From assembly GCF_001721685.1 (NCBI RefSeq), contig NZ_CP012502.1, positions 806,001 to 870,000 on the forward strand: a stretch of DNA of 64,000 nucleotides. Reading direction: 5' to 3'. The position numbers and the translations under genes are program-made. Source of the stretch: Salisediminibacterium beveridgei. Lineage in GTDB: Bacteria > Bacillota > Bacilli > Bacillales > Salisediminibacteriaceae. Below are positions 28,098-39,059 of the stretch, one piece after another; positions within the stretch are counted from its first letter, which is position 1; each line of letters starts with the position of its first letter. The notes under the pieces are model-generated. The model was given only the letters and a program-made list of their open reading frames with translations. It had not been told where the DNA came from and did no database searches.

Positions 28098-29204
28098 TCA
28101 GACACGCTGACGTTTGGCGACAACATAAGGTTTGCCTTTGGAACCGATAAGCTGCTGTCCGGCAGAGACGTGTACGTCTTTGTCGAGTATCACATTTTCG
28201 AGGTGGACATTATCCTCAATGACGCAGCGCTGCATAATGATCGAATTCTTCACGGTTGCTGAGGGTGCCACTTTCACACCGCGAAAGAGCACGCTGTTAT
28301 CAACTTTCCCCTGGATGACACAGCCGTTTGAGACCATGGATTTCGTAACGGCACTGCCGTTGATATACTTGGCCGGCGGTTCATTACTCAGTTTTGTTTT
28401 CACAAGCTGGTTCTTAAAGAAGACGGATTTGTACATTTCAGGATTCAGTAAGCCTAGATTGTGTTTATAGTAGCTCTGAATCGAGTTGACAAACATACCA
28501 GGACCATTCATGTCGAAATTCTGAATCTTCAGATCCGGGAGTTTTCCGCGGATGCCATCGAGAAAGAAATTGTCTTTGTGGTAAGCAATGCAGTAATCCA
28601 CCATCTTTAACAGCACATCTTTTTTAATGATGTACATGTTCGTGAACACCGTTGGATTTGCCGGGTCACTGGAAAAACCTTTGACCACACCGTCATCATC
28701 TTGTTCAATGCGAAGCAGCTTGCTATGCTCATCATCCGGTTCAGTCACTTGTGTGGACAGAACCGTGACATCTGCCCCTGTCGCCAAATGCTCTTCATAG
28801 GCTTTTGAGACGGGTGAGTTTGCCAGATATTGACTCCCGGAAATCAGTACATGATCGGCTTTTGAGCGATGGAAGAAGTCCCGGTTGTTGTGAAAATGCC
28901 TTAAGTCCCCGCGGGAAATATCCGTCGGGTCGTTCCAGTCGGGCGGCAGGATAAACACACCGCCATGTCTTCTGGCCAGTTCCCATTCTGCACCGGTCTT
29001 AATGTGGTCCATCAAAGCCCTGTATTTATGATTCGTGAAAATCGCCACTTCTTCCACGCCTGAATTGACCATGTTCGATAAGGTGAAATCGATCATCCGG
29101 TAACGACCGGCAAACGGTGTTGCTGCGCCGCAACGGAAGTAAGTCAGCTCTTCGAGGAAATCATGTTCATTGTCGAGGTTGATGAGTCCGAGTAAAGGTT
29201 CCAT
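28098..29204 (-). CDS. glgD: GlgD, regulatory-type ADP-glucose pyrophosphorylase subunit
   Basis: A 368-residue GlgC paralogue. The N-terminus matches the nucleotidyltransferase fold (TPFAGRYRMIDFTLSNM) but the GGGxGTRL-type phosphate loop of GlgC is missing, as in other Firmicute GlgD proteins that act with GlgC in a hetero-oligomer. A left-handed beta-helix forms the C-terminus. The ATG at 29204 follows the glgC stop by 1 nt, with GGGGG 9 nt upstream; longer versions would run back into glgC and do not resemble the family. Confidence 0.95.
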   Translation of the reverse strand: MEPLLGLINLDNEHDFLEELTYFRCGAATPFAGRYRMIDFTLSNMVNSGVEEVAIFTNHKYRALMDHIKTGAEWELARRHGGVFILPPDWNDPTDISRGDLRHFHNNRDFFHRSKADHVLISGSQYLANSPVSKAYEEHLATGADVTVLSTQVTEPDDEHSKLLRIEQDDDGVVKGFSSDPANPTVFTNMYIIKKDVLLKMVDYCIAYHKDNFFLDGIRGKLPDLKIQNFDMNGPGMFVNSIQSYYKHNLGLLNPEMYKSVFFKNQLVKTKLSNEPPAKYINGSAVTKSMVSNGCVIQGKVDNSVLFRGVKVAPSATVKNSIIMQRCVIEDNVHLENVILDKDVHVSAGQQLIGSKGKPYVVAKRQRV

Positions 29205-29205
29205 A

Positions 29206-30360
29206 TTAGTTAACCCCCTTCGCCTGGTTAAATTCTGCGTAATTCTCCTGATTGATGACAACGGGTTCATCATAGGTACTGCCGTCGATTACCACGTTGT
29301 CCGGAATGGTCGTATTCTCCATGACAATGGCTTTGGTGATTTTACTGTTTTTCCCGATCTTGACCGATGGGTGAATGATGGACTCCACGACCTCTGCCCC
29401 TTCAAAAACGTCGACCTTTTCAAACAGGACAGATTGTGTGACCGTGCCATCGATCCAGGAGCCCGATGTGATCAGTGAATTTTTCACCAGCGCCGTTTCA
29501 CCGATGTATTCAGGCGGATAGTTGGAGTCGTGTGAGTAGGTTCGCCATTCTTTGTTATTCAATGAGAGAGTCAGATCCTCTTCCAAGAGGTCCATATTTG
29601 CTTCCCAATAGCTTTTGATCGTACCGACATCTTTCCAGTATCCGTCGAAGCGGTAGGCATACATTGGCAACCCGTCTTTGAGCATGGATGGGATGATATC
29701 TTTACCGAAATCGTGGTCTGAATCCTCCACTTTTTCATCATCAACAAGGTATTGGCGCAGGTCTGACCATGTGAAAATGTAAATGCCCATCGATGCAAGG
29801 TTGTTCTTGGGATTTTTCGGTTTCTCATCGAATTCATACACTTCCAGATCGTCTTTTGTATTCAGTATGCCAAATCTTGATGCCTCGTCCCACGGAACTT
29901 CCATGACAGAAATCGTCGCAGAAGCACCGGTTTCTTTATGGTGCTCGAGCATCTTGCGGTAATCCATGTGATAAATGTGGTCGCCGGATATGACCAGTAC
30001 ATATTCCGGGTCGTGCTGATCGATGTAATGGATGTTCTTTGTAATTGCATCGGCTGTGCCACTGTACCAGCTGGCACCGTCACTTGCCTGAAATGGCGAG
30101 AGAATGGAGAGACCGTCTGTTTGGCGGTCCATATCCCAAGGTTTTCCAATCCCCATATGTTTATGAAGTTCCAAAGGAGAGTACTGGGTCAGCACGCCTA
30201 CAGTGTGGATCTTGGAGTTGGAACAGTTACTGAGCGTGAAATCAATAATCCGGTATTTCCCCCCGAAATGGACAGCCGGTTTGGCGATCGCATCTGTCAG
30301 GAGGCCCAGTCGGGTACCTTTCCCTCCGGCGAGAAGCATGCCGATCACTTCTTTTTTCAT
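29206..30360 (-). CDS. glgC: Glucose-1-phosphate adenylyltransferase
   Basis: A 384-residue enzyme that makes ADP-glucose, the committed step of glycogen synthesis. [14 protein letters not shown] at the N-terminus is the intact catalytic loop, [17 protein letters not shown] carries the active-site Asp, and [10 protein letters not shown] follows. The start overlaps the glgB stop by 4 bp (ATGA). Together with GlgD it forms the Firmicute two-subunit enzyme. Confidence 0.97.
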   Translation of the reverse strand: MKKEVIGMLLAGGKGTRLGLLTDAIAKPAVHFGGKYRIIDFTLSNCSNSKIHTVGVLTQYSPLELHKHMGIGKPWDMDRQTDGLSILSPFQASDGASWYSGTADAITKNIHYIDQHDPEYVLVISGDHIYHMDYRKMLEHHKETGASATISVMEVPWDEASRFGILNTKDDLEVYEFDEKPKNPKNNLASMGIYIFTWSDLRQYLVDDEKVEDSDHDFGKDIIPSMLKDGLPMYAYRFDGYWKDVGTIKSYWEANMDLLEEDLTLSLNNKEWRTYSHDSNYPPEYIGETALVKNSLITSGSWIDGTVTQSVLFEKVDVFEGAEVVESIIHPSVKIGKNSKITKAIVMENTTIPDNVVIDGSTYDEPVVINQENYAEFNQAKGVN

Positions 30361-32288
30361 TGTGATTCCTCCTCTTTTTGGTCTGAGTGTTTTATTTGGA
30401 AAATGGAGACGGCTAAAGGTGGTACCATGATTTTAATGTGCTGTTCATAACCGTGCCATTTTTCATCGAAAGTAAAGTGATCCCCGTCGTTCAGCTGATT
30501 CGAGCCTCCGAAATGCTCGTGGTCACTGTTGAAGATTTCTTTATATGTGCCAACAGCCGGGACGCCTATTTTGTAGTCATAGTGCACCACAGGGGTGAAG
30601 TTGCAAATCACGATATACTCATCCCCGGGAGTTTGGCCCCTGCGGATGAATGCCGTGATACTCTGATCACTGTTGTCCGCATCAATCCATTGAAATCCTT
30701 CCGGCTTGTGGTCTTGTTCATGAAGGGCGGTGGCGTTTTTATAAAGATGGTTCAACACCCGGACATATTCATGCGCACTCCGGTGAAGCGGGTAATCAAG
30801 AAGGTGCCAGTCCAAATACTCTTTATCCTTCCATTCACTGTACATGGCGATTTCACTGCCCATGAACAGGAGTTTCTTACCAGGGTGGGTCATTTGATAC
30901 GCGAGGAGCAATCTGTAGTTGGCAAACTGCTGCCATTGATCCCCGGGCATTTTGTTGAGGATAGACTTCTTGCCATGAACCACTTCATCGTGTGACAGTG
31001 GCAGAACAAAATTTTCAGAGAAGGTGTACATGAAAGAAAACGTCAATTTGTTGTGATGTTCCTTCCGGTAAATCGGATCGTATGCCATGTAGTCGAGCAT
31101 GTCATTCATCCAGCCCATGTTCCACTTGAAATTGAAGCCCAGACCGCCTTCATGGGTCGGAGAAGTGACGAGTGGGACGTCCGAACTGTCCTCTGCCATC
31201 ATGAGAACGTCCGGTTCATAAGCGAAAGCAGCTTCATTCAGCTTTCTCAAAAACGCATAGGCCTCGAGGTTTTCTTCTCCCCCATAGGTGTTGTAAAGTT
31301 TCGGGGCATTATCCGGACGATCGAAATTCAGACTCAGCATACTGGCGACGGCGTCAGTGCGGATCCCATCCAGATGGAATTCACGGAGCCAGTAAACGGC
31401 GTTGGAGATCAGGAAACTCTGTACCTCCGGGCGGCCGAAATCAAAGGTCAACGTGCCCCAGGAAGGTTTGTCGGCCTTGTTGATATCCTGATATTCAAAG
31501 CAGGGCTCCCCGTCGAATTGCCTCAACCCATGATCGTCTCTGCAAAAATGACCGGGTACCCAGTCGAGAATGACACCGATGTTATGCTGGTGACACTGAT
31601 CAACAAAGTACTTGAAATCCTCCGGGCGGCCAAATCGGCTTGTCGGCGCATAGTAGCCGGTGATTTGATAACCCCATGATAAATCGAAAGGGTGCTCTGT
31701 AATCGGCAGCAGTTCAATATGGGTGTAGCCAAGGTCTTTGACGTAAGGGACCAGGGTTTCAGCCAGCTCACGGTAAGAATAAAGTGCTTCGTCTTCCACT
31801 TTTCCTTCTTTTTTATTCCAGGTTCCAAGGTGAACTTCGTAGATGTTGATGGGAGAGGCGTAGGACGTTGTCTTTCGTTTGCGCTCATACCACGACTGAT
31901 CCTGCCACGCATAGACCGGGTCTTCCCAGGTAACCGATGCGGTATTCGGACGTACCTCTGCAAAGTTCGCGTAAGGGTCAGCTTTCATCAATGTCCGGCC
32001 ATCGGGATGTTCAAGGCAATACTTATAGACGGCTCCATCCGGAACATCCGTGAAAAAACCTGCCCACAGGCCCATCACCGTGATTTTTTCCAGTGGATGG
32101 CTATCCGTATGCCAGTCATTAAAATCACCTGCCAACGTGACTTTTTGAGCGTGAGGCGCCCAAACAACAAAACGATAACCCTCGTTTCCATCGACGGTCA
32201 TTTTTTTTGCACCCATCAGCTTGTAGCTCTGATAATGGGTTCCCTGATGAAACAGGTATGTATCTTCCTCGCTGATCTGCCATTTCAT
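30357..32288 (-). CDS. glgB: 1,4-alpha-glucan branching enzyme (GH13)
   Basis: A 643-residue enzyme that introduces alpha-1,6 branches. It has an N-terminal CBM48 domain ([22 protein letters not shown]) and a GH13 barrel with [18 protein letters not shown] (nucleophile Asp), AEDSSD (acid/base Glu) and [11 protein letters not shown]. First gene of the glgBCDAP operon. The upstream region to pulA is 341 bp with no clear minus-strand promoter. Confidence 0.97.
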   Translation of the reverse strand: MKWQISEEDTYLFHQGTHYQSYKLMGAKKMTVDGNEGYRFVVWAPHAQKVTLAGDFNDWHTDSHPLEKITVMGLWAGFFTDVPDGAVYKYCLEHPDGRTLMKADPYANFAEVRPNTASVTWEDPVYAWQDQSWYERKRKTTSYASPINIYEVHLGTWNKKEGKVEDEALYSYRELAETLVPYVKDLGYTHIELLPITEHPFDLSWGYQITGYYAPTSRFGRPEDFKYFVDQCHQHNIGVILDWVPGHFCRDDHGLRQFDGEPCFEYQDINKADKPSWGTLTFDFGRPEVQSFLISNAVYWLREFHLDGIRTDAVASMLSLNFDRPDNAPKLYNTYGGEENLEAYAFLRKLNEAAFAYEPDVLMMAEDSSDVPLVTSPTHEGGLGFNFKWNMGWMNDMLDYMAYDPIYRKEHHNKLTFSFMYTFSENFVLPLSHDEVVHGKKSILNKMPGDQWQQFANYRLLLAYQMTHPGKKLLFMGSEIAMYSEWKDKEYLDWHLLDYPLHRSAHEYVRVLNHLYKNATALHEQDHKPEGFQWIDADNSDQSITAFIRRGQTPGDEYIVICNFTPVVHYDYKIGVPAVGTYKEIFNSDHEHFGGSNQLNDGDHFTFDEKWHGYEQHIKIMVPPLAVSIFQIKHSDQKEEESQ

Positions 32289-32630
32289 TGTATCCTGCTC
32301 CTTTCTGACTAAGAGAACGCAGTTCCCCGAAAGAGTAAATTTCTGCGACAGGTCGTTACTGTTACCGTTCCCTGAAATTTAGTCTCTATAAACCATTTCG
32401 TGCAGCAATGCCTAATTCCCTTTGTTTTCACTCGAAAAAAATGTGAATTTTTTTGAAATTAACGAATGAAACTGATGAAAGCGAAACCATTTCACCTTCA
32501 GTGGATTTTCGATGTCTAATTTGACTGAAATCAAGTACAATCGGGTATAGTGGATAAACTGAAATACAGACGGTCCGTTGGAATCTCAGAATCTTTGATC
32601 GGACTGATTGTGATAAAGCGAGGGAATGGT
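32289..32630. promoter_or_regulatory. Divergent control region between glgB and pulA
   Basis: This 342-bp gap has no gene. For pulA, TTGACT at 32521-32526 and TATAGT at 32546-32551 (19-bp spacer, long) are the best promoter elements. TGAAAGCGAAACCA at 32476-32489 resembles a CcpA cre site with two mismatches to the consensus; weak. An A/T-rich stretch near 32440-32460 may bend. Minus-strand signals for glgB are not clear. Confidence 0.4.
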
Positions 32631-34745
32631 ATGCGAAATATAACTGCCTGGGTCGACAGCCCAAGAGATATACAACTGAACGGACCGGGAATCGAACGCC
32701 GGTTTCATGTCCATGAACGGGGCAAGATCGTGACAAGCAATGAAGTAATTGAAACGGTTGTTGCAGATACCTATGAGAACGGACTGCATTTACAGACTCA
32801 AAAAGATTTGTACCCCGGAAAAGATATGGATCTGGTCATCGGAAGGATTCACGCCCCGGTGCACATCCGTTTTCTGGTACATACGGAATGGTTTGATGAA
32901 AATTATGCAGTTTCTGATGAAGTTTTCGGTGCGGTATTCTCATTGCAGGAAACAACCTTCAGGGTCTGGTCACCGGTTGCTTTGACTATGACGTTGGAAC
33001 TTGATGGTCAGTTCTATTCTATGGAAAGAATGTATCGCGGGATTTGGGAACGCACCATTTCCGGCGACTGCCACGGGATGACCTATGCCTATCATGTCAA
33101 CATCAGCGGAACAACCGCGCGTGTTGTGGACCCTTACGCCAAGGCATTGACAGCGAACAGCCGGGACGGGGTTGTCACGGATTTACCGCGCACCGATCCA
33201 AAGGGGTTTCGCTCCGGGAACAGACCATCGGTGAACCTGCTGCAAGACAGCATTATTTATGAGTTGCATGTTCGGGATGCGACGATTCATCCGGACAGCG
33301 GTGTGAAACACAAAGGGAAATACCTCGGACTCACAGAAAGAGGTACGACGACACCAAACGGGTTTCCGACGGGTCTCGATTACATCAAACAGCTCGGCGT
33401 GACGCACGTACAATTTCTCCCGGTTAATGATTTCGGCCGTGTGGATGATTTCGCTCCGGATGACCAGTATAACTGGGGGTATGATCCGCTGTTTTTCCAG
33501 GCTCCCGAGGGAAGCTATGCGACAAAGCCGGCAGATCCGTTTAACCGGATTACGGAATTGAAAACGCTGGTGCAACGTTTTCATGAAAATGACCTGCAGG
33601 TTATTTTGGATGTGGTGTATAATCATGTGTTCGTCATGGAAGAATCCCCATTTGAGCAATTGGTTCCGGGTTATTATTTCCGATACGATGAACAGGGCAA
33701 ACCGAGTAATGGAACCGGAGTCGGGAATGACATCGCCAGTGAGCGGGCCATGGTCAGAAAATTCATCGTGGATACGATCAGGTACTGGCTGAAAGAATAC
33801 CGTGTTGATGGCTTCCGGTTCGACTTGATGGGAATCATGGATATCGAAACGATGCGGGCGATCGAAAAAGAAGCGATGGAAGAACCTGTGCCGATCATGC
33901 TTCTGGGGGAAGGCTGGAATTTGCCGACGGGTCTCCCTTTTGATGAAAAGGCAACGAACCACCGGGCGGGAGAAATGCCCGGCATCCGTTTTTTTAACGA
34001 TATGTTCAGAGATACGCTCAAGGGGAGTACCTTTGATCTGAATGAGCAGGGCTATGCCAATGGAAAAGGGAAGTGGATTGAACGGATGTATCAGATGACG
34101 GCAGGCTCATCCATGCCTGACGAAGTACTGCCGCCGCATACCGCAGATGTAACGCAAACCGTTAACTATGTGGAATGTCATGACAATCATACGCTTTGGG
34201 ACAGGCTGATGATCTCCAATCCCAATGTGACAGATCAGAACAGGCAGGCGATTCATCAGCTGGCGACTGCGATTACGATCTTCAGTCAAGGCGTACCATT
34301 CCTTCACGCCGGTCAGGAATTTTTCCGCTCGAAGAATGGGGATGGCAACAGTTACATTTCCCCGGATGAAGTCAATCAGCTGGATTGGCAACAGGCGGAA
34401 TGCTATCAAGAGGAGATCGCTTATATGAAAGAAGTGATTTCACTCAAAAAGAGCCGTCCGGCCTTCAGGCAACTGTCAAATCCTGCACTGCGCGAGCGGA
34501 TGAGGGTGCTGCAGACAAAGCATCCAGTTTTTGGCTACATCCTGATGGAGTACCAGGAAGAGATCGTTGTCTTTTATAATCCGGGTGATGAGGAAGAAGA
34601 GGTCCACTTGCCTTCAATGGGACAATGGCGTGTACTCAGCTCCCCTTATCGGAAAGCCGTTCTTACAGAACCTTCGATGCTGGGCCTGAAGCTTACTGTG
34701 AAGCCTTATGAATGCCTGGTTCTCTGTAAAAAAAGACAGTCTTGA
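32631..34745 (+). CDS. pulA: Type I pullulanase
   Basis: A 704-residue GH13_14 enzyme that hydrolyses alpha-1,6 links in pullulan and branched glucans. YNWGYDP is the type I pullulanase signature; the barrel motifs are VVYNHV, GFRFDLMG (nucleophile), LLGEGWN (acid/base) and VECHDNHTLWD. N-terminal residues 1-150 form carbohydrate-binding modules. No signal peptide is seen, so it is cytoplasmic and probably debranches glycogen, like B. subtilis AmyX. The ATG at 32631 has gaggg upstream. It is divergent from glgBCDAP, forming a synthesis/degradation locus. Confidence 0.95.
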   Translation: MRNITAWVDSPRDIQLNGPGIERRFHVHERGKIVTSNEVIETVVADTYENGLHLQTQKDLYPGKDMDLVIGRIHAPVHIRFLVHTEWFDENYAVSDEVFGAVFSLQETTFRVWSPVALTMTLELDGQFYSMERMYRGIWERTISGDCHGMTYAYHVNISGTTARVVDPYAKALTANSRDGVVTDLPRTDPKGFRSGNRPSVNLLQDSIIYELHVRDATIHPDSGVKHKGKYLGLTERGTTTPNGFPTGLDYIKQLGVTHVQFLPVNDFGRVDDFAPDDQYNWGYDPLFFQAPEGSYATKPADPFNRITELKTLVQRFHENDLQVILDVVYNHVFVMEESPFEQLVPGYYFRYDEQGKPSNGTGVGNDIASERAMVRKFIVDTIRYWLKEYRVDGFRFDLMGIMDIETMRAIEKEAMEEPVPIMLLGEGWNLPTGLPFDEKATNHRAGEMPGIRFFNDMFRDTLKGSTFDLNEQGYANGKGKWIERMYQMTAGSSMPDEVLPPHTADVTQTVNYVECHDNHTLWDRLMISNPNVTDQNRQAIHQLATAITIFSQGVPFLHAGQEFFRSKNGDGNSYISPDEVNQLDWQQAECYQEEIAYMKEVISLKKSRPAFRQLSNPALRERMRVLQTKHPVFGYILMEYQEEIVVFYNPGDEEEEVHLPSMGQWRVLSSPYRKAVLTEPSMLGLKLTVKPYECLVLCKKRQS

Positions 34746-34856
34746 TTCTCCATTTAAACTTCTTTACAATGATATAAAGCGCATATTGTCAGTATCGTAA
34801 ATAAACAGGTCAAAGTAATGCTGCATGAAGAATCAGACTTACAGAGGGTGAAACAT

Positions 34857-35654
34857 TTGGAACAATTTCTTGGAGAGGACTGGCAATTGCGCCCGGCCGG
34901 TGGAGCCACAGGCGAAGCGTACATTGCCGAAAAAGGACAGCAGAAAATCTTTATTAAACGTAACTCATCTCCGTTTCTGGCTGTTCTGTCTGCTGAAGGA
35001 ATTGTCCCGAAACTGCTTTGGACGAAACGGCTGGAAAACGGGGATGTCATTACAGCACAGGAATGGATTGAAGGAAGAAAGTTGAATCAGGAGGAACTCA
35101 ATGCTCCCCGGGTAGCGAGACTTCTCCGTAAGATTCACAGATCGACCGAGCTGATGGCGATGTTTAAGCGAATGGGGAACCAGCCGCTGCTCCCGGAGCA
35201 TGTGATTCACCACGCAAAGGAATCGATTACGTCCATGACCAATGAGATCAAAAAGGCTACAGAAGGACTTCATTGGCTTGTAGATCATGTGCCGGTACAT
35301 AACGTCTCGGATTTTGTGGTTTGTCATGCGGATGTGCATCATAAAAATTGGATTCATTATACTGAAATGGGTGAGGATGAACTGTATCTGATCGATTGGG
35401 ACGGAGCTCAGCTTGCTGACCCTGTGATGGATATAGCCCCCCTCCTGTTCATCTATGTTCCGCGTCCTGAGTGGGACTGGTGGTTGAAAGAATACGGGTG
35501 CAGACATACCGAAGAAATGGATCACAAGATTCGCTGGTATATGGTTGCTTTGTGTCTTGAGAACATTGCCTGGTATGACCGGCGTGAGATGCCGGCAGAA
35601 CGGGGGCAATGGCTGTACCGGCTGGATAAAATCATTCATAACGAATGGGTCTGA
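34857..35654 (+). CDS. ytmP: YtmP, aminoglycoside-phosphotransferase-like kinase fold protein
   Basis: A 265-residue protein with a choline/aminoglycoside kinase fold: GGATGEAYIA near residue 15, FIKRNSSPFLAVLSAEG with the nucleotide-binding Lys, VVCHADVHHKNW as catalytic loop and LIDWDGAQLADPVMDIA as the magnesium site. B. subtilis YtmP is the direct match; its substrate is not established. The TTG at 34857 is chosen because GAGGGTG is 6 nt upstream and the N-terminus then matches YtmP. trmB follows 70 bp later and is probably co-transcribed. Confidence 0.9.
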   Translation: MEQFLGEDWQLRPAGGATGEAYIAEKGQQKIFIKRNSSPFLAVLSAEGIVPKLLWTKRLENGDVITAQEWIEGRKLNQEELNAPRVARLLRKIHRSTELMAMFKRMGNQPLLPEHVIHHAKESITSMTNEIKKATEGLHWLVDHVPVHNVSDFVVCHADVHHKNWIHYTEMGEDELYLIDWDGAQLADPVMDIAPLLFIYVPRPEWDWWLKEYGCRHTEEMDHKIRWYMVALCLENIAWYDRREMPAERGQWLYRLDKIIHNEWV

Positions 35655-35724
35655 CGCGCTTGCTTCCGAGCTGGTGCGTTTTCTTATGTGAAAAATAAAC
35701 CGTGTAAAGGAGCGTTACGTTCAA

Positions 35725-36369
35725 ATGAGACTCAGAAAAAAACCTTGGGCACATGAATATATGGCGAAATTTCCGAATGTCGTAAGTGAAAATCCGTCAG
35801 CCAATCAGGGGAGGTGGCGAGAATACTTTCAGCAGGAGGGTCCGCTTCATGTAGAAGTGGGGACGGGGAAAGGCCGCTTCATTACCGAAATGGCGAGACA
35901 GCATCCCGATATCCTGTTCATTGGTGTGGAAAAATACAGCAGTGTACTCGTCACAGGTGTACAGCGAGTGGAAGGGAATCCACCGGCAAACCTCCGTCTT
36001 ATCGAGGCAGATGTCAATGATATTGAGGACTTGTTCACTCCGCGTGAAATCGACCGTCTTTATATCAATTTCACTGATCCCTGGCCGAAGAAACGGCATG
36101 CGAAACGTCGACTGACGCATGGGGATTTTCTGCAAAAATATGACCGGGTGTTAACGGATGACGGTGAGATCCATTTCAAAACCGATAACCAGGGACTATT
36201 TGAATATTCACTTGGCAGCATGTCACAACATGGATTGGCATTCAAAAACGTCAGCCTCGACCTTCATCGAAGCGATGTGAAACACAATGTGATGACCGAG
36301 TACGAAGAGAAATTCGCCGGAAAAGGAATGCGGATCTATCGTCTGGAAGCATACCGTCACACCTTATGA
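35725..36369 (+). CDS. trmB: tRNA (guanine-N7)-methyltransferase
   Basis: A 214-residue class I SAM methyltransferase that makes m7G46 in t[15 protein letters not shown] is motif [17 protein letters not shown] is the diagnostic catalytic motif with the Asp, and [10 protein letters not shown] follows. The ribosome binding site aaaggag is somewhat distant (12 nt). No terminator separates it from ytnP, 45 bp on. Confidence 0.96.
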   Translation: MRLRKKPWAHEYMAKFPNVVSENPSANQGRWREYFQQEGPLHVEVGTGKGRFITEMARQHPDILFIGVEKYSSVLVTGVQRVEGNPPANLRLIEADVNDIEDLFTPREIDRLYINFTDPWPKKRHAKRRLTHGDFLQKYDRVLTDDGEIHFKTDNQGLFEYSLGSMSQHGLAFKNVSLDLHRSDVKHNVMTEYEEKFAGKGMRIYRLEAYRHTL

Positions 36370-36414
36370 TAAGATAGTATCAAAAGAGTGCCTATATTGA
36401 AGGAGGTTGTTTCA

Positions 36415-37278
36415 ATGGCGATGGAAAGCTGGCATGTAAATGAGGAAGTGACTTTGACCTGGCTTGATGGAGGCGTTACAAACATGGACGGAGGTGCCAT
36501 GTTCGGTGTTGTGCCAAAGCCGCTCTGGTCCAAACGGTACCCGGTGAATGACAAGAATCAGATCGAGCTTCGTTCAGATCCAATCCTGATACAGGTGGAC
36601 GGGATGAACCTGCTGATCGAAGCGGGGATCGGGAATGGGAAATTCTCCGAAAAGGCGATCCGGAACTATGGCATCACATCTGAATCTAAGGTAGACGAAT
36701 CGCTGAAAAAGTTGAACCTGACCCCTGAAGACATCGATGCAGTGTTGATGACGCACATGCACTTTGACCATGTGAGCGGTTTGAGCCGCCCTGAAGGGGA
36801 CAGCTTCGTTTCCGTATTCCCGAATGCTACGATCTACGTGGAAGAACGGGAGTGGGATGAAATGCGTGAACCGAATATGCGTTCAAAAAATACGTACTTC
36901 CGCGAGAACTGGGAAGGAATCGAGGCCCAGGTCAAACCATACAAAGGACAGCTGGAAGTGGTGCCGGATATTCGAATGATTCATACCGGCGGGCACAGTA
37001 ACGGCCATGCGATCATTCATATCAACCGCGGCAATGCGAATATCTGGCATATGGCGGACCTGATGCCGACTCATGCCCACTTTCCTTCACTGTGGGTTCT
37101 CGCCTATGATGACTATCCTGTCACATCGATTATGCAAAAAGAAAAATATATTCAAGGAAATCTTGAGAATTCACCGTATTTTATTTTTTACCACGATGCC
37201 AAATACCGCTACATCCGGTTCTCACAAGACGGGAAATCAATTGAGGAGTCACTGAAACGAAACCGTGAAAATGAATGA
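36415..37278 (+). CDS. ytnP: YtnP, MBL-fold lactonase-like hydrolase
   Basis: A 287-residue metallo-beta-lactamase-fold enzyme. [10 protein letters not shown] is the HxHxDH zinc motif, followed by GGHSNGH and the Asp in MADLMPTH. B. subtilis YtnP degrades a Streptomyces signalling butyrolactone and N-acyl homoserine lactones; quorum-quenching activity here is inference from similarity. Start at ATG 36415 (AAGGAGG 8 nt upstream). The IS element begins 7 bp after the stop and did not disrupt the gene. Confidence 0.93.
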   Translation: MAMESWHVNEEVTLTWLDGGVTNMDGGAMFGVVPKPLWSKRYPVNDKNQIELRSDPILIQVDGMNLLIEAGIGNGKFSEKAIRNYGITSESKVDESLKKLNLTPEDIDAVLMTHMHFDHVSGLSRPEGDSFVSVFPNATIYVEEREWDEMREPNMRSKNTYFRENWEGIEAQVKPYKGQLEVVPDIRMIHTGGHSNGHAIIHINRGNANIWHMADLMPTHAHFPSLWVLAYDDYPVTSIMQKEKYIQGNLENSPYFIFYHDAKYRYIRFSQDGKSIEESLKRNRENE

Positions 37279-38960
37279 AGGACCAAAAAACGAGGCTGGG
37301 ACAAAAAGCCTTGAATGATCAAAATACGCTTCCGATTATCATAAATTGATAGTCGGAAGCGTTTTGTCTGTTGATACAAATATAAAAAACAGTATAACGC
37401 AGTGTACTTTCTCAAGTTCACTGCCATGAGTGCAAAACCCATTTCTTTTTTCACTTTGTCTTTGCCTCTCACCGACATTCTGGTGAAATGCAAATTGGCC
37501 TTCAGAAATCCAAAAACTGGTTCGACATCGACTTTACGTCTGCCATAAATCGCGCCAGTTTCTTCTTCCGAAAGCAGTTGACGAATATGCTCTTTTTGCA
37601 GCTCCCATTTTTCATTGTAATAAACCTTACGGTTTTTGCCTTCTTTCGCTTTTGTGCAACTGGCCCGTAAGGGACAGCCCGTGCAGTCTTCACTTTCATA
37701 GACCTTGAATGTTCGTTCGAATCCTGCGCGATCGGTTCGTTTGGATACATAGCGAAAGGTGACTTTTTTGCCGTTTGGACAGAGAAAATAGTCTTGATCC
37801 TGATTGTAATTCCAATTCATCACATGGTAGCGATCGGTTTTGAATGACCGTTTCTTTTCTTTTCGGTACATACTATACGTGATCAGTGGTGTGCTTGATA
37901 GACGGTTCAAAAAAATATCCTCATAATTTTGTTCGCTTCCGTATCCGGCGTCCCCAACAATATAGTCAGGCAGTGAAAAGTACCGTCTCTCGATGGTATC
38001 CAGAAATGGAATCAGGGTTCGTGTGTCAGTCGGATTTGGATAGATGTCATAAGCGAGCGTATATTGTCCTTCCGTTGCAATCTGGAGATTGTAACCGGCT
38101 TTCAGTTGGCCATTTTTCATATAGTCATCTTTCATTCTCATAAACGTGGCATCATGATCGGTTTTCGAGTAACTGTTACGATCACCCAGGATCGCGAGAT
38201 CCTTCTCATAACGTGCTTTACGTTCGATGAAATCCTGAAATTTTTTACGCTTTTCTTTCGGCTTTTTCCGCTCTGATCTCAGTCTTTTTCTTTCCTTCGC
38301 ATCATCATTCTCTTCGATTTGCTTGTCGTAATCCTGAACGGTCTGGTCCAACTCTTCATGAACTTTATTCAGCTCATCATCCGTTAAGGCTTCCTGATCT
38401 TCCAGTTCAATCGCAGGAATGATTTCCTGTTCAATCAGTTCATCATAGATCGCATTTGATTTCGTAACGATATCATGATGATACCGTTGCACGGATTTTT
38501 TCCATACGAACGTGAATTTATTCGCGTTGGCTTCGATCTTTGTACCATCAATAAAAATTGCTTCGTTATCAATTGCTTCTTCCTGAACCAGTCGGCTTCT
38601 GAATTGCACAAAACACTGACGTAAGAGCTCTTCAACGTCGGGATGTACTCTGAATCGATTGATCGTCCGGTAGGTCGGCGCGTGTCCTTGTGCCAGCCAC
38701 ATCATTCGAATACTGTCCTGCAATAAGGCTTCAATTTTCCGTCCAGAAAAAGTCGATTGAGTATACGCACAGAGAATCACCTTCATCATCATTTTCGGAT
38801 GATAAGAAGGGCGACCCTGACTTTTATAAAAAGCTTCAAAAGCTTCTTCAGGTATCGATTCAACCAAGTCATTCACTGCAAAAGCGACATCATTTTTTTG
38901 TAATTGAAGCGATAAATCCATCGGCAAAACGAGCTGATTCATGTTATAATCGAGAAACAT
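37209..38960 (-). CDS. IS1182-family DDE transposase, read through the IS end
   Basis: A 583-residue transposase. [15 protein letters not shown] with TYRTINRFR is the N-terminal DUF772 domain; [14 protein letters not shown] has the first catalytic Asp, [12 protein letters not shown] the second, and [14 protein letters not shown] the Glu. GCPLRASC is the usual Cys pair. The ATG at 38960 has GGAGG 7 nt upstream. No stop codon occurs before the IS end, so about 25 extra residues are translated from host DNA antisense to ytnP (stop at 37209). Otherwise the frame is intact and the element may be active. Confidence 0.93.
   Translation of the reverse strand: MFLDYNMNQLVLPMDLSLQLQKNDVAFAVNDLVESIPEEAFEAFYKSQGRPSYHPKMMMKVILCAYTQSTFSGRKIEALLQDSIRMMWLAQGHAPTYRTINRFRVHPDVEELLRQCFVQFRSRLVQEEAIDNEAIFIDGTKIEANANKFTFVWKKSVQRYHHDIVTKSNAIYDELIEQEIIPAIELEDQEALTDDELNKVHEELDQTVQDYDKQIEENDDAKERKRLRSERKKPKEKRKKFQDFIERKARYEKDLAILGDRNSYSKTDHDATFMRMKDDYMKNGQLKAGYNLQIATEGQYTLAYDIYPNPTDTRTLIPFLDTIERRYFSLPDYIVGDAGYGSEQNYEDIFLNRLSSTPLITYSMYRKEKKRSFKTDRYHVMNWNYNQDQDYFLCPNGKKVTFRYVSKRTDRAGFERTFKVYESEDCTGCPLRASCTKAKEGKNRKVYYNEKWELQKEHIRQLLSEEETGAIYGRRKVDVEPVFGFLKANLHFTRMSVRGKDKVKKEMGFALMAVNLRKYTALYCFLYLYQQTKRFRLSIYDNRKRILIIQGFLSQPRFLVLHSFSRFRFSDSSIDFPSCENRM
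37326..37366. terminator. Hairpin near the IS left end
   Basis: CGCTTCCGATTATC (37328-37341) pairs with GATAGTCGGAAGCG (37349-37362) with one mismatch around a 7-nt loop, followed on the plus strand by TTTT. It lies within the 3' end of the transposase frame and may stop transcripts entering from ytnP. Confidence 0.6.
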
Positions 38961-39025
38961 AAGGATACCTCCGGTTTTGTTATGACTTGGTCGTTCTAAC
39001 TTAATCCGAAGGTATCCTTTTTTTA
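38961..39025 (-). promoter_or_regulatory. Stem-loop covering the transposase ribosome binding site
   Basis: Inverted repeat 38961-38974 / 39006-39019 (14 bp, one G-U pair in the minus-strand RNA) with a 31-nt loop. The arm next to the start codon contains the ribosome binding site GGAGG, so it would be base-paired in any transcript that begins upstream of the element. On the plus strand the same hairpin is followed by T7 and looks like a terminator. Confidence 0.6.
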
Positions 39026-39059
39026 TGTAAAAATCAAGACCTGACGGTCTTTCAATGCA

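Noticed and set aside
28098-29204. GlgD as a damaged GlgC
   Set aside because: The missing phosphate loop is normal for GlgD in Firmicutes, and the frame is intact.
32476-32489. CcpA cre site upstream of glgB/pulA
   Set aside because: Two mismatches to the consensus and no promoter context; kept only as a weak note.
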